A DNA stretch of 12,578 nt, taken from NCBI GenBank assembly GCA_900618425.1, contig UZAN01046795.1, forward strand, positions 6,690 through 19,267, in the 5' to 3' direction. Every line of letters starts with the position of its first letter. The first letter of the stretch is position 1. Under the pieces are notes generated by a model, which was not told the origin of the DNA, searched no databases, and saw only the letters and a list, made by a program, of their open reading frames with translations. Origin of the DNA: Echinostoma caproni. Its lineage: Eukaryota > Platyhelminthes > Trematoda > Plagiorchiida > Echinostomatidae. Position numbers and translations under genes: made by a program. Below, piece after piece: positions 1 to 6,950 of this stretch.

Positions 1-430
1 CGACTCGACTGTGGGATATGCCGGACGGGGGAATAGAACAAGGAATGTACATTCAATAGTCACGGAAATGGCGAAAACCAGTCACAGACTGCTAATTCGC
101 ACACGAGAACACAAGCTTCTAGTATACTGAAGCCATTGATGGGGATCAAATGTCGAGTGTATGCTATCAGATTGACTCCATGCTTTAGGAGTACGGCAAA
201 TTGTTCAAAATGTGCACTCCACCACTTCCATATTCCTGCCAAAATTTCCGGGTCTGAATAAACGCACAGAGCGGAGAGATTGGGTACCGACTAGTCTTCT
301 GTAGCTAGTTGGTTGGAATTGCTGGAGCACGTAGCATTGATCCGACAGCCTTGGTGTTCTTGAAATCATTCCTCATTTAGTCAGATTTCATGAAGCGTGT
401 AAGCACAACAAAACCATTTACCCTGTTTGT
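1..430. other. Unassigned sequence, no gene recognised
   Basis: Neither strand shows a convincing coding frame. The open frame on the minus strand (60-242) is 60 codons, with no domain I recognise and no splice context. No repeat or RNA gene could be supported. The stretch runs into a tRNA-like SINE head near 448. Confidence 0.4.
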
Positions 431-500
431 TGTCGTTGTGTTGGTGGTGGTCAATGTGCCACTGGGCCCTAGGGTCCGAGGTTTGTATCCCTGCCAATCA
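430..500 (+). mobile_element. tRNA-derived SINE head (degenerate)
   Basis: A box A-like TGGTCAATGTG at 448-458 is followed by a box B-like GGTTTGTATCC at 480-490. This is the spacing of an internal RNA polymerase III promoter in a tRNA. The flanks do not pair as an acceptor stem, so a working tRNA is unlikely. I infer the head of a SINE or a tRNA relic. The 3' limit is not visible, and the following sequence to about 950 may belong to the same dispersed repeat. Confidence 0.35.
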
Positions 501-1290
501 ACTTAGTTGGTGAGCGGATTTACTATCACTCAATTTTGATATCAAATCTATGCTAGTGAGGGCCTGTGTGGGTCCCGTTAGACTCTGTGGCTGTGGACCT
601 CGGGATAATCGTAACCGACGGCTGGAGACACTGAATGATATGGTTGAGTGTCGTAAACAGTGGCGTTTGTTCATCTTCTCAATTTTTTTGCAACCTTAGA
701 CCACTGAAATTCTCTATGTTCTATTCAACTCTACTTTCAACTTTCTTGTCTTTCTCCTATTTATTCTTCATCCAAATGGGCAACCAAAACCGCCACACGA
801 AGGTCGAAGGTTTATGGTTGTACGAACTGCACTGAATCAAACTGTGTGGTTCGCCACTCCAAGTCCTGGGGCTTGTTGTTGCTTGTTCCCCTGGTTGAAC
901 AATAGGTCCCCGCAACTAGGGTTATTCTCCCCTTTTGCTGTGCATCCCACGATAGTGAATAACTAAAAATATCTCGATATATCCTCGTGTTTGCTTGATT
1001 TCGACCACTTTAATTTCAAAACTTCGATGGCCATTTTCAAACTTATCATAGATCATCATTTTCACTAAATTTTGGGGTTCATTATACGCATACTTCGACA
1101 CAAATATTTCTTGTCATCTGGCTTTTGAAATAAAGTTATCCTGTTTGTAAAATGTACAACGGAGCAATATCCGTTCCTCTGACCCCTATAAATGATGAGT
1201 AAGCGTTCAAAATTTCACAATGACGATGAGATATTTTAAATTAAGATGATCGCTTCATCGAAGCTACACGGCTCAATTTAAATAGCCTGC
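501..1290. other. Unassigned AT-rich sequence
   Basis: No coding frame here has recognisable domains. The 66-codon plus frame at 635-835 is a pyrimidine-rich stretch translated as hydrophobic residues and shows no family signature. An AATAAA lies near 1127 but cannot be tied to a transcript. The first 450 bases may be the body of the SINE-like repeat whose tRNA-like head is at 448-490, but I have no second copy here to prove it. Confidence 0.35.
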
Positions 1291-1295
1291 GTTGG

Positions 1296-1571
1296 ATGCA
1301 ACCGAGGTATGGCTATAAGTCTGTCGGTAGTAAAAGTTACGAAAGTGGAGTAAGGAAGTCAATCGCAATTGTTATCGTGTCGCATCTTGTCGACATTAAT
1401 CTGATCGTAAACTTGACCAAAGCTTTCCGTCCTTTGCATAGAGTTGAAACGGGGCGGTCTAGACACGTGCGGTTTCGTATTGGAGCCGCAGTAAAGGCAA
1501 TTGGTATCCGTCTTCAAAAAAGCAATTCGTGCAAGCACTCAAGCTCCCTTGACCGGATTGCAGACAATTGA
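1296..1571 (+). pseudogene. Possible ORF1-like retroelement fragment
   Basis: An open frame of 91 codons. Its middle section has a pattern seen in the nucleic-acid-binding ORF1 proteins of some non-LTR retrotransposons: a beta-strand-like hydrophobic run (IAIVIVSHLVDINLIVNL), then TKAF, then a basic segment with GRSRHVRFRIG, then KAIGIRLQKS. This suggests an RRM-like fold, but there is no diagnostic motif and I did not recognise it with certainty. No start context, splice site or neighbouring endonuclease supports a functional gene. The frame ends just before the fold-back repeat at 1586. It could instead be a chance frame; the similarity is my inference from residue pattern alone. Confidence 0.28.
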
Positions 1572-1585
1572 TCGGTCATGAAACT

Positions 1586-1679
1586 CGCATTTAACTCGCA
1601 GTTACCTGTGAGTAGTGATGTGGGATAATTGATATTGATTGATTTGAACTGACTCACAATTAACTGTGAGTTAAATGCG
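1586..1679. repeat. Fold-back inverted repeat (long hairpin)
   Basis: The arm at 1586-1604 (CGCATTTAACTCGCAGTTA) is the reverse complement of 1661-1679 except at one position, which would be a G-U pair in RNA. A second pairing block inside the arms, GTGAGT at 1608-1613 with ACTCAC at 1652-1657, extends the hairpin and leaves a loop of about 38 bases. It resembles a fold-back or MITE-like element, but no target-site duplication or transposase is visible. Confidence 0.7.
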
Positions 1680-1689
1680 AATAATCAAT

Positions 1690-1885
1690 CGAGCCTAGTA
1701 GGTTTGTAGTAAGTCAGCCCATAGCCTGCATGGAGGTCCTGATTTGGTGGGAGGCTTTCGATTGGAGTTAACAGATTGTCATTTGTGTCTCTCTTCGTTG
1801 CTGTTGGACCAAATGAACTGACTGACTATCACTGAAGACGACACCTGAAAACACATGAATTGGCAATTCGGTTCAGCTATAGTAT
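1690..1885. other. Unassigned spacer upstream of the SINE
   Basis: No gene or repeat could be supported. The minus-strand frame at 1779-1970 runs antisense through the SINE head and is discarded. The sequence just before 1886 shares nothing with the flank of the second SINE copy, which supports a SINE 5' boundary close to 1886. Confidence 0.4.
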
Positions 1886-2030
1886 GAACTGGTTGGCACA
1901 GTGGTGACGCACACTCCTCCCATGCGGTGGGTCCGGAGTTCAAATCCCGGACGGGACGGTGTATATGCACTACTGATGAGCTCTAATAAGAGCGAAACTC
2001 GAGTCTAGTGCTTCCGAGTGTATGATCGAA
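1886..2030 (+). mobile_element. tRNA-derived SINE with hammerhead ribozyme, copy 1
   Basis: The head has a near-consensus box A, TGGCACAGTGG (1894-1904), and box B, GTTCAAATCC (1938-1947), so it should be read by RNA polymerase III. A hammerhead ribozyme follows directly (1967-2011). A second, minus-strand copy lies at 5205-5350; the two align from GAACTGGTTGG / GAGCTGGTTGG through to about TATGATC and then diverge, which sets both boundaries. The order tRNA-like head then hammerhead is the organisation known from the Sm-alpha SINE family of schistosomes; that this copy belongs to a related fluke family is inference. No A-rich tail is seen. Such SINEs depend on a LINE for movement; which one is not shown here. 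Confidence 0.82.
1967..2011 (+). ncRNA. Type I hammerhead ribozyme (intact core)
   Basis: All core elements are present in order. Stem I is formed by GCACTA (1967-1972) with TAGTGC (2006-2011), six perfect pairs. CTGATGA is at 1973-1979. Stem II is GCTCT/AGAGC with an AATA loop (1980-1993). GAAA is at 1994-1997. Stem III is minimal: AC (1997-1998) with GT (2003-2004) around TCGA. The cleavage triplet is GTC, so cutting is predicted after C2005. A two-pair stem III is also typical of the schistosome SINE ribozymes. Flanking bases could supply the stem I internal loop that contacts loop II. Activity is inferred, not shown. Confidence 0.88.
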
Positions 2031-2045
2031 TGGATGAACTGAGGG

Positions 2046-2328
2046 TCATGGAACATCCGAACAAATGATTATGATACAACTTGTTGAACACTTTACTCAC
2101 TTGCTCTTTTCCTCCGTGAATCTTTATCTGTTTTTTTAATGGCATGATTGAGGCAGATAACTGAAAGCGAGCGTGTTTGCCAATTCGGAGTTCTGGTTAT
2201 GTGTTTTGTGAGATAGTTTACACATCTGACTGCAAACTGAGTCAGTAAGAGTGTGTATACTGTACGGCGATTTGTGCCTTCATTCCCGTCTTATTTCTTC
2301 CCCCATTGTTATTCTTATACCGTTTCAG
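2046..2328. other. Unassigned sequence ending in an intron-like tract
   Basis: There is no supported gene. The last 50 bases are strongly pyrimidine-rich and end in TTTCAG at 2323-2328, which reads as a good 3' splice site for the exon candidate that follows. Confidence 0.35.
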
Positions 2329-2392
2329 GGAAACATGGCTCGTCTGTCCCACTTGCCGGATAATTCAGACGACGAACAAGCCCGATGGAACG
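2329..2392 (+). CDS. Candidate exon, unknown protein
   Basis: A 64-base stretch lies between a strong acceptor (pyrimidine tract plus TTTCAG) and a donor, GTAATT at 2393. It contains an ATG at 2335 and an open frame, MARLSHLPDNSDDEQARWN, ending in phase 1. The residues are hydrophilic and acidic in the middle, as at many N-termini, but match no family I know. If unspliced, the frame stops soon after, at TAA 2413. A 7-nt exon candidate lies 382 bases downstream. A phase-compatible acceptor also exists at 6178/6179, which would join this exon to the frame at 6179-6340 across the LINE, SINE and Penelope relics. That joining is speculative. Confidence 0.25.
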
Positions 2393-2606
2393 GTAATTCA
2401 ACGGAACAGCTGTAACACCACCACCACGATTCGGTGACTCGGCAGTTTCATTCGACAACGGTCTGGCTTTCTTGTCTGCTCTCCTCACCCGTTTTCTTTA
2501 CATGATGATCCTTTGTTGGTTTTTTTGGATGTCTGTGATGCAACTCATTACTGCTACTCTCCGCTCCAAACACTTGGTCTGCTTATGGTCGCACGCACGC
2601 GCGAAA

Positions 2607-2664
2607 GTGTGTACACACACAATCACTCATTCGTTCCTGTAATTTACGGATGTGTGTGTGTGTG
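2607..2664. repeat. TG/AC-rich simple repeats with palindrome
   Basis: A perfect 12-base palindrome, GTGTGTACACAC, lies at 2607-2618. A run of seven TG dinucleotides lies at 2651-2664. Both are alternating purine-pyrimidine tracts of the kind that can adopt Z-DNA. No gene association is visible. Confidence 0.7.
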
Positions 2665-2774
2665 TTCATCTTGTCTACTGCCTCCCACATACCGGAATAC
2701 CTGATCATTTCTCCTAATTAAGAAACAAAATGAAGATCTTGATTCAGCGGTTGTTCTCTTGTTCTACTTTTCAG

Positions 2775-2781
2775 ATTACTG
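2775..2781 (+). CDS. Candidate 7-nt micro-exon
   Basis: ATTACTG sits between a strong acceptor (a long pyrimidine tract ending CTACTTTTCAG) and a good donor, GTGAGG (2782-2787). Micro-exons are well documented in flukes, which is why this is listed. After the exon at 2329-2392 (phase 1) it would add the codons for Asp and Tyr and leave phase 2. No matching phase 2 exon was found within the window, so the call stays weak. Confidence 0.18.
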
Positions 2782-2848
2782 GTGAGGTTTTATGAATTTC
2801 GCATATCCCCATCTGTTCCTTTGCCTGTTGCCTGTTCCCCGGTAGAGT

Positions 2849-4398
2849 CACACAGGTCCACGCGCTGGTTGGAAAACTGATCGCATCAGAAACTTGCCTA
2901 GGCTGTAGTTGTGCACTGATCTGCGAGCGAAAAAAGATCACGGCGATCGATTTCTTCAGTTGTGGACCGATCGTTGTTTCAATCCAGTATCACCTTCCGA
3001 CAGCTCTCAATGAATCGCAACGTGGCGCTCTAAGTTCAGCTGACACGCTAACTCAAATTGACCACATCGCAGTTGTCTACCGTTGGCGTAGCTCAGCACG
3101 AAACTGCGGATCCTATCGGACCACCGACGGCGAATCTGATCACACATTAGTTTTGATACTGTTCACTCTGCGACTCAACGGCTGACAACAAAACTGAAAA
3201 CTTGAATAGCTCATCATCGACTGTCTGACCCAGCCGTTCGTGCCCGTCTTGAATCAGAACAACAGCATAAGCTAAACACGCTGTTGTGTGGAGGAACAAT
3301 GCGATGAGGTTGTACGTGCGACACATTCCGAAACGAATGTTGCTTTTAAATCTGAACTACAAGCCCGTCCGAGGCATTGTATATCTGATGAGTCAGTAAC
3401 CCTGATGGAGAAAAGTCGGTAATTGGGGACCGCCCGGGATCATAGAGGGGTAGGTGGCGTCTGTAACGTCAGTTTATGAAGAGCCTCAAGAAGGAGCACT
3501 GGAACTGATGGGAAACCATAGCTACTGAAATGGAAGTTGCGACTGCTTCAGGAGATAGTAAAAGACGGTTCCAACTGATAGACAATATGGGCGGTCGGCG
3601 AGCTCGTTAGTGAAACTACCTGCGATGAAAGTATGGAAGCTATTCACAGTAGGTAACAATGGCTTTATCGCTGATTTGAATACTTCGGCGAAGAGTTCAG
3701 CTCACCTGGCGCTATCCAGCTTACTTCATGGACTATAAGCTTCAAGAGTAGTGTCGTGCTATCCTCCGGCAGAAGCTGATTTTCGATCTTGCATTCAAGA
3801 AGAAGCAAGATGATCGGTGATAACTTCGTAAGCTCCATTACTACCATACTGCGCAACATTTGGATGCAAGAGTGAATTCCCATATCTTGGGTTGAATCAC
3901 TGATCGTTCCCATTCGCAAGAGGGGATCTGGTAACGATTGCGAAAACCACTGCGGGATCAGTTTAATCCCGATCGTCACCAAAGTGTGATGCTTCGACGT
4001 ATGACTCTTTGAAGGGAGACCAAAATCCTTCTATAGAAAACCGCATTTCGGCCTGGCTGTGGGTGTATGGATCACATTTTTACTTTACGCCAGGTTCTTG
4101 AGCTGCGTCACACCCACCGTCGTGCAACCATCGCAGTGCTCCTTGACCTGAAAGGAGCGTTTGAAGCATTTGACCGAGACGCCCTTATGGATAAGCCTCC
4201 TCGCAAAGGAATACCGCAAAGGTGTGTGATTATTTTGAGGCCACTCTGTTTGCATACTTCCGGTAACGTAACGGTCTGTGACGAACTAAATAGGTCGTTC
4301 ATCAAGGGCGCCCACTTTCTCCATTCCTGTTCAATTTCGATGTAGATGAAATTCTGGAGAAGGCACTAAGTGGTCTCCAGAATTTAGGCATTAAGTAG
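2849..4398 (+). mobile_element. Degenerate non-LTR (LINE) retrotransposon, EN + RT
   Basis: This is a pol relic read across several frames. The endonuclease part runs from about 2849: LVGKLIASETCLG, then GDRFLQLWTDRC (2939-2977), then LTQIDHIAVVYRWRSS and SDHTLV (3048-3155). The SDH triad is the conserved histidine end of an APE-type endonuclease. The RT part includes WVESLIVPIRKRG and CGISLI (about 3889-3970), then TAFRPGCGCMDHIFTLRQVL and VLLDLKGAFEAFDR (4037-4345), and in a shifted frame PLSPFLFNFDVDEILEKAL (4312-4368). The fingers and palm motifs are present, but the YADD catalytic box is not seen and about eight residues before PLSPF are missing. Many stops and frameshifts make it a dead copy. 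It resembles the abundant trematode EN/RT elements; assignment to the CR1 or RTE clade is uncertain. Confidence 0.85.
4037..4345 (+). pseudogene. Reverse transcriptase fragment of the LINE relic
   Basis: The longest intact frame inside the LINE, about 102 codons from just after TAG 4034 to the stop at about 4345. The segment DHIFTLRQVLELRHTHRRAT followed by LLDLKGAFEAFDRDAL is the RT region around motif A; the D of LLDLKGAF is the expected first catalytic aspartate. RKGIPQRCVIILRPLCLHTSG continues the fingers/palm region. After SFIK the reading frame slips, and the frame ending in SM is out of register; the true continuation is in the next frame from 4309. Its ATG at 4067 is internal, not a start. 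This is not a host gene. Confidence 0.85.
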
Positions 4399-5060
4399 TC
4401 AGATAGATAAAAGCTGTGTAACAAGCTTGAAAATGAGACAGTTGTAGTTATATCCATTGCTCTAGTTTACTGGTCCGATTGTGATGCAGGTGTCTCATCC
4501 GAAACCGAGGTGGAAGGCAATGGTCACCAGCTTGAATCTAAGAAAGAAATAGTGTTGAGACTTCCAGTTGGAACTTAAGCCAGATGCCTTGTATGGAACT
4601 ATGGCAGTGGGAAAATATTGTGAGCTTCCACGAGACATAAATATCTCATTCAGAGACTGAACGGGATTAACAGAAAGTCAGTTGTTACACTAAATGGCGC
4701 TTTTATCAACGTATGCGGCTTCAGGGCTGTTTATCCTAATCGTATCGACGTGACCATATCAATCAACCTTGAGGGTTTTATCGATCAGTGAAATGATACG
4801 AGAAAATCCTTCATAGGGCTTTTGTACTCAAATGATTCGAATAAATTCGTGCGAACAAGATAATAAATGAAAGAGCAAAAATGGATTTGCGCCGGAGACA
4901 GTCTTCGCATGAAAGTAGTAGATACGTTGAACATATGTCGGTTAGCCCCAGTAGTCATCGCTCCGTCACGTAATGAATTCCTCACGCAGTCGTAAGAAAA
5001 TTCTCAGGAAATATCGTGCCAAAAGGCAAGTCCTACGGAGGATCACTGAATCCCTGCCTT
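4399..5060 (+). other. Probable 3' remains of the LINE, not identifiable
   Basis: After the last readable RT segment, which ends in LGIK followed by TAG at 4396, I expected the YADD box and thumb region. The plus frames contain only short open runs broken by stops, and none showed a motif I could name. The position and the lack of any other feature up to the SINE at 5205 suggest decayed LINE sequence, but this is inference. The minus frame at 4785-4985 is unsupported. Confidence 0.35.
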
Positions 5061-5204
5061 TACATAAGTTCTGATTCCAAGCCAAACAAGGGTTCTCATA
5101 TATTTCCATTTAACTCAGTTGTGACTAATGTGCGATGATTGATGTTCATTTATTAGAACTGACCATCTTTCGAACTTCATCTTCGTGCACATTCATCAGC
5201 TCTT

Positions 5205-5350
5205 CTAGGTGATCATACGCTTGACATTACCGGATTCGAGTTTCGCTCTTATTAGAGCTCATCAGTGGTGCATATCTACCGTCTCCTCCGGGATTTGAGC
5301 TCCGGACCCATCGCATGGAAAGAATGTGTTACCACAGTGCCAACCAGCTC
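5205..5350 (-). mobile_element. tRNA-derived SINE, copy 2, decayed ribozyme
   Basis: This aligns with copy 1 over its whole length on the minus strand. Box A is TGGCACTGTGG (complement of 5332-5342) and box B GCTCAAATCC (complement of 5291-5300). The ribozyme core CTGATGA (5259-5265), stem II and GAAA (5241-5244) are identical to copy 1. Stem III has lost a pair (C opposite A) and the distal strand of stem I no longer matches GCACCA, so cleavage is probably lost. The head abuts a (TA)n tract next to the 3' end of the Penelope relic, which suggests insertion at, or association with, that tract. Confidence 0.8.
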
Positions 5351-5370
5351 ATATATATATATATATATTT
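5351..5370. repeat. (TA)n microsatellite
   Basis: About ten TA units separate the 5' end of SINE copy 2 from the 3' region of the Penelope-like relic. It could be the tail of the Penelope element or an older microsatellite that received the SINE. Confidence 0.8.
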
Positions 5371-6000
5371 AAATAGAGAATGGAGGCGTACACTGTTGTA
5401 AAAAGTTTATTGTAACGTTTCTATCCAAACTAGGTTTCGTTGTCAAACGTAAATGAAATGAAGGAGATAATGGGATTACCGTATTTCCGTGCGCCTATGT
5501 GCTGTTTGTACGTCTATCAGTCCACCAACCGTCATGGGTTTTGCGAATGTGACGTAGTGTTTGTCTATCTCAACGTGTTGGTTGACCGAGTGCAGAGCTC
5601 CGAGGCCTAATCGTTCCCTCTTGTTAGCTCGCACCACCACCCTTGCGATCTCGTGACCTGCCCGTGCTCAGTGGTTCCAGATTTGTGACCTCGGGTCAGT
5701 GCGTCGGAGGGCAAGCGTGTGTTCGTCTAAGCTAGTGTGTAGTTGTTTGCCTGTCTCACCTATGTAGTGTTGGTTGCAGGCCAGGCACGGGATTGTGTAG
5801 TTTACTCCTGATCGTTCGTGCTGTTCGACTCAATCCTTGCCGCTGAAAAGAAACGATCGCACAGTTGCTCCTGGTTTACGGGCGATCTTGATTCCCAACG
5901 GTCGGAGTATTCGTCCGGTGGCTTCTGACGTGCCGCCTATGTAAGGTAGTGTTATCCAAATTCCTTCTTTTGTATGTGTTGTTTGCTTCTTACGTAGTTC
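5370..6000 (-). mobile_element. Penelope-like retroelement relic, RT end + GIY-YIG
   Basis: Read on the minus strand from 6000 to 5521, one frame of 160 codons carries only two stops (5832-5830 and 5670-5668). Residues 18-40, including LPYIGGTSEATGRILRPLGI, resemble the RT thumb region of Penelope-like elements. Residues 66-94 form a GIY-YIG endonuclease core: VNYTIPCLACNQHYIGETG with the paired cysteines typical of this class, then LHTSLDEH. The position where the catalytic arginine is expected (residue 90) is a serine. RSQIWNH, GHE and RANKRERL follow, as in the domain's C-terminal half. Downstream is a probable 3' UTR with an AATAAA (complement of 5406-5411). The copy is dead. A further short 5' segment may continue to about 6130. 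Confidence 0.85.
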
Positions 6001-6149
6001 ATCGGTCTATACTCCCGTCGGACGTGATCAAGCGTCCAAAATGCCCAATACATCTCGACTTCCAATCGAGCCTGTGACCACCATCATAACCAGGACGGTG
6101 CGGACGTGTGTGAGACGTTTGTCCTAATACATTTGTTTCTTTTTACAAG

Positions 6150-6340
6150 TTTTCTCTGCTGACGAATGCCTCGCGAAGATTTGCGTACACTCATTAGCCT
6201 GTTTCGCGCACATCACGTTTCTGTGCCCACAGACAATTTTTTTGACGAATCACACATTCAAGAATTGACTGTTGAAATGAACGATCCGGTTGTACGTCAG
6301 GCATTGGGAGCAATGAACACCGCACAACTAACGCCCGATT
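6150..6340 (+). CDS. Candidate coding exon, unknown protein
   Basis: The frame from ATG 6166 encodes 58 residues before a consensus donor, GTATGT, at 6341. The product starts MPREDLRTLISLFRAHHVSV, continues through an acidic stretch FFDESHIQELTVEMND and ends PVVRQALGAMNTAQLTPD; it looks helical and soluble, with no signal peptide or membrane segment. I do not recognise the family. Upstream, CTAAT at about 6124, a T-rich tract and ACAAG at 6145-6149 make a plausible acceptor, so exon start 6150 is proposed. An in-frame TGA at 6160 then makes 6166 the first ATG. An alternative acceptor at 6178 would give a phase 1 exon. The adjoining Penelope relic is on the opposite strand. Confidence 0.4.
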
Positions 6341-6514
6341 GTATGTGACACTCCTCGGGGTAAATCTGATTGATAAATCAATCGAAAATATTCTGCACAC
6401 ACCAATACGCTACAGTATCTCAGATAAATGCGTGCCACTTCGCTCGTTTGTCGCGCACATTCTTTGTCTAGTATTCCGCTTTCATTGAAGCCATCTAACT
6501 GATCCTGTATGCAG
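6341..6514 (+). other. Probable intron, 174 nt, tandem donors
   Basis: It begins GTATGTGA, which offers two donors four bases apart (6341 and 6345). It ends with a consensus branch site, CTAAC (6495-6499), and CAG at 6512-6514, with 15 bases between the branch A and the acceptor G. The size is ordinary for a short invertebrate intron. The full set of signals is the main reason to treat the flanking frames as real exons. Confidence 0.45.
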
Positions 6515-6668
6515 GTCTCACTCCGATTGTTCGAATGATAATTCCGTTCAATCCGATGAGAAGGAGAAAATAGATAAATATCACATAATTCCTTCTTCCC
6601 AAGCTAGACGTGATCTTTCAACTAGAAATTGGATAAAACAAGACTATGATCCGGTGCACACCAAATAA
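6515..6668 (+). CDS. Candidate terminal exon, unknown protein
   Basis: This follows the CAG acceptor at 6514. Two frames are possible. With donor 6341 (phase 1) the frame reads CLTPIVRMIIPFNPMRRRK and stops at TAG 6571, giving a 77-residue product. With donor 6345 (phase 2) it reads SHSDCSNDNSVQSDEKEKID, then through RRDLSTRNWIKQDYD to TAA 6666, giving about 110 residues. The second frame is longer, rich in charged residues and Ser, and more protein-like, but its donor GTGACA is weaker. Beyond the TAA the same frame stays open for about 55 more codons, so a decayed longer exon is also possible. The family is not recognised. Confidence 0.35.
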
Positions 6669-6950
6669 CTCGATTGGAATCTTTTGTGGAGTCCGTTGTC
6701 CAGAAAGGGAACCCGGTCATTCCCAACTCTCCTCTGTCCGTATGTGCCCGGTGAAAAAGAACAAGCGAAAAATGTCCGCTCACAACAACTATGTTTAAAA
6801 ACGACTTCGGAAACGTACCAATTCTCTGATGGTTAACAACTGATTCAACAAGGTGTGCACACTTCGTCATCTGGACACAGTGCGCTGAGATGGATGCGGT
6901 CCCGCATCATTGTGTCGAGCGCTTGTTTAGTGTGAATCAGCTTCTATTGA
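6669..6950. other. Unassigned sequence 3' of the candidate gene
   Basis: Competing open frames exist on both strands (minus 6622-6870, and the plus continuation of the terminal exon frame to TAA about 6835). Neither shows a domain, and neither can be preferred. No polyadenylation signal was seen close behind TAA 6666. Confidence 0.35.

Noticed and set aside
1779..1970. 63-codon minus frame
   Set aside because: It crosses the SINE head and ribozyme in antisense, so the frame is a by-product of the repeat.
3384..3425. CTGATGAGTCAG as another hammerhead core
   Set aside because: No stem II closes, no GAAAC follows at the right distance, and it lies between the EN and RT domains of the LINE.
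3665..3982. 105-codon open frame on the minus strand
   Set aside because: It is antisense to the LINE reverse transcriptase region, whose plus frames carry recognisable RT motifs. The minus product has none.
4108..4305. 65-codon minus frame
   Set aside because: A shadow of the RT frame at 4037-4345 on the plus strand.
6622..6870. 82-codon minus frame opposite the terminal exon
   Set aside because: No motif, and the plus strand has better splice and coding evidence over its lower part.
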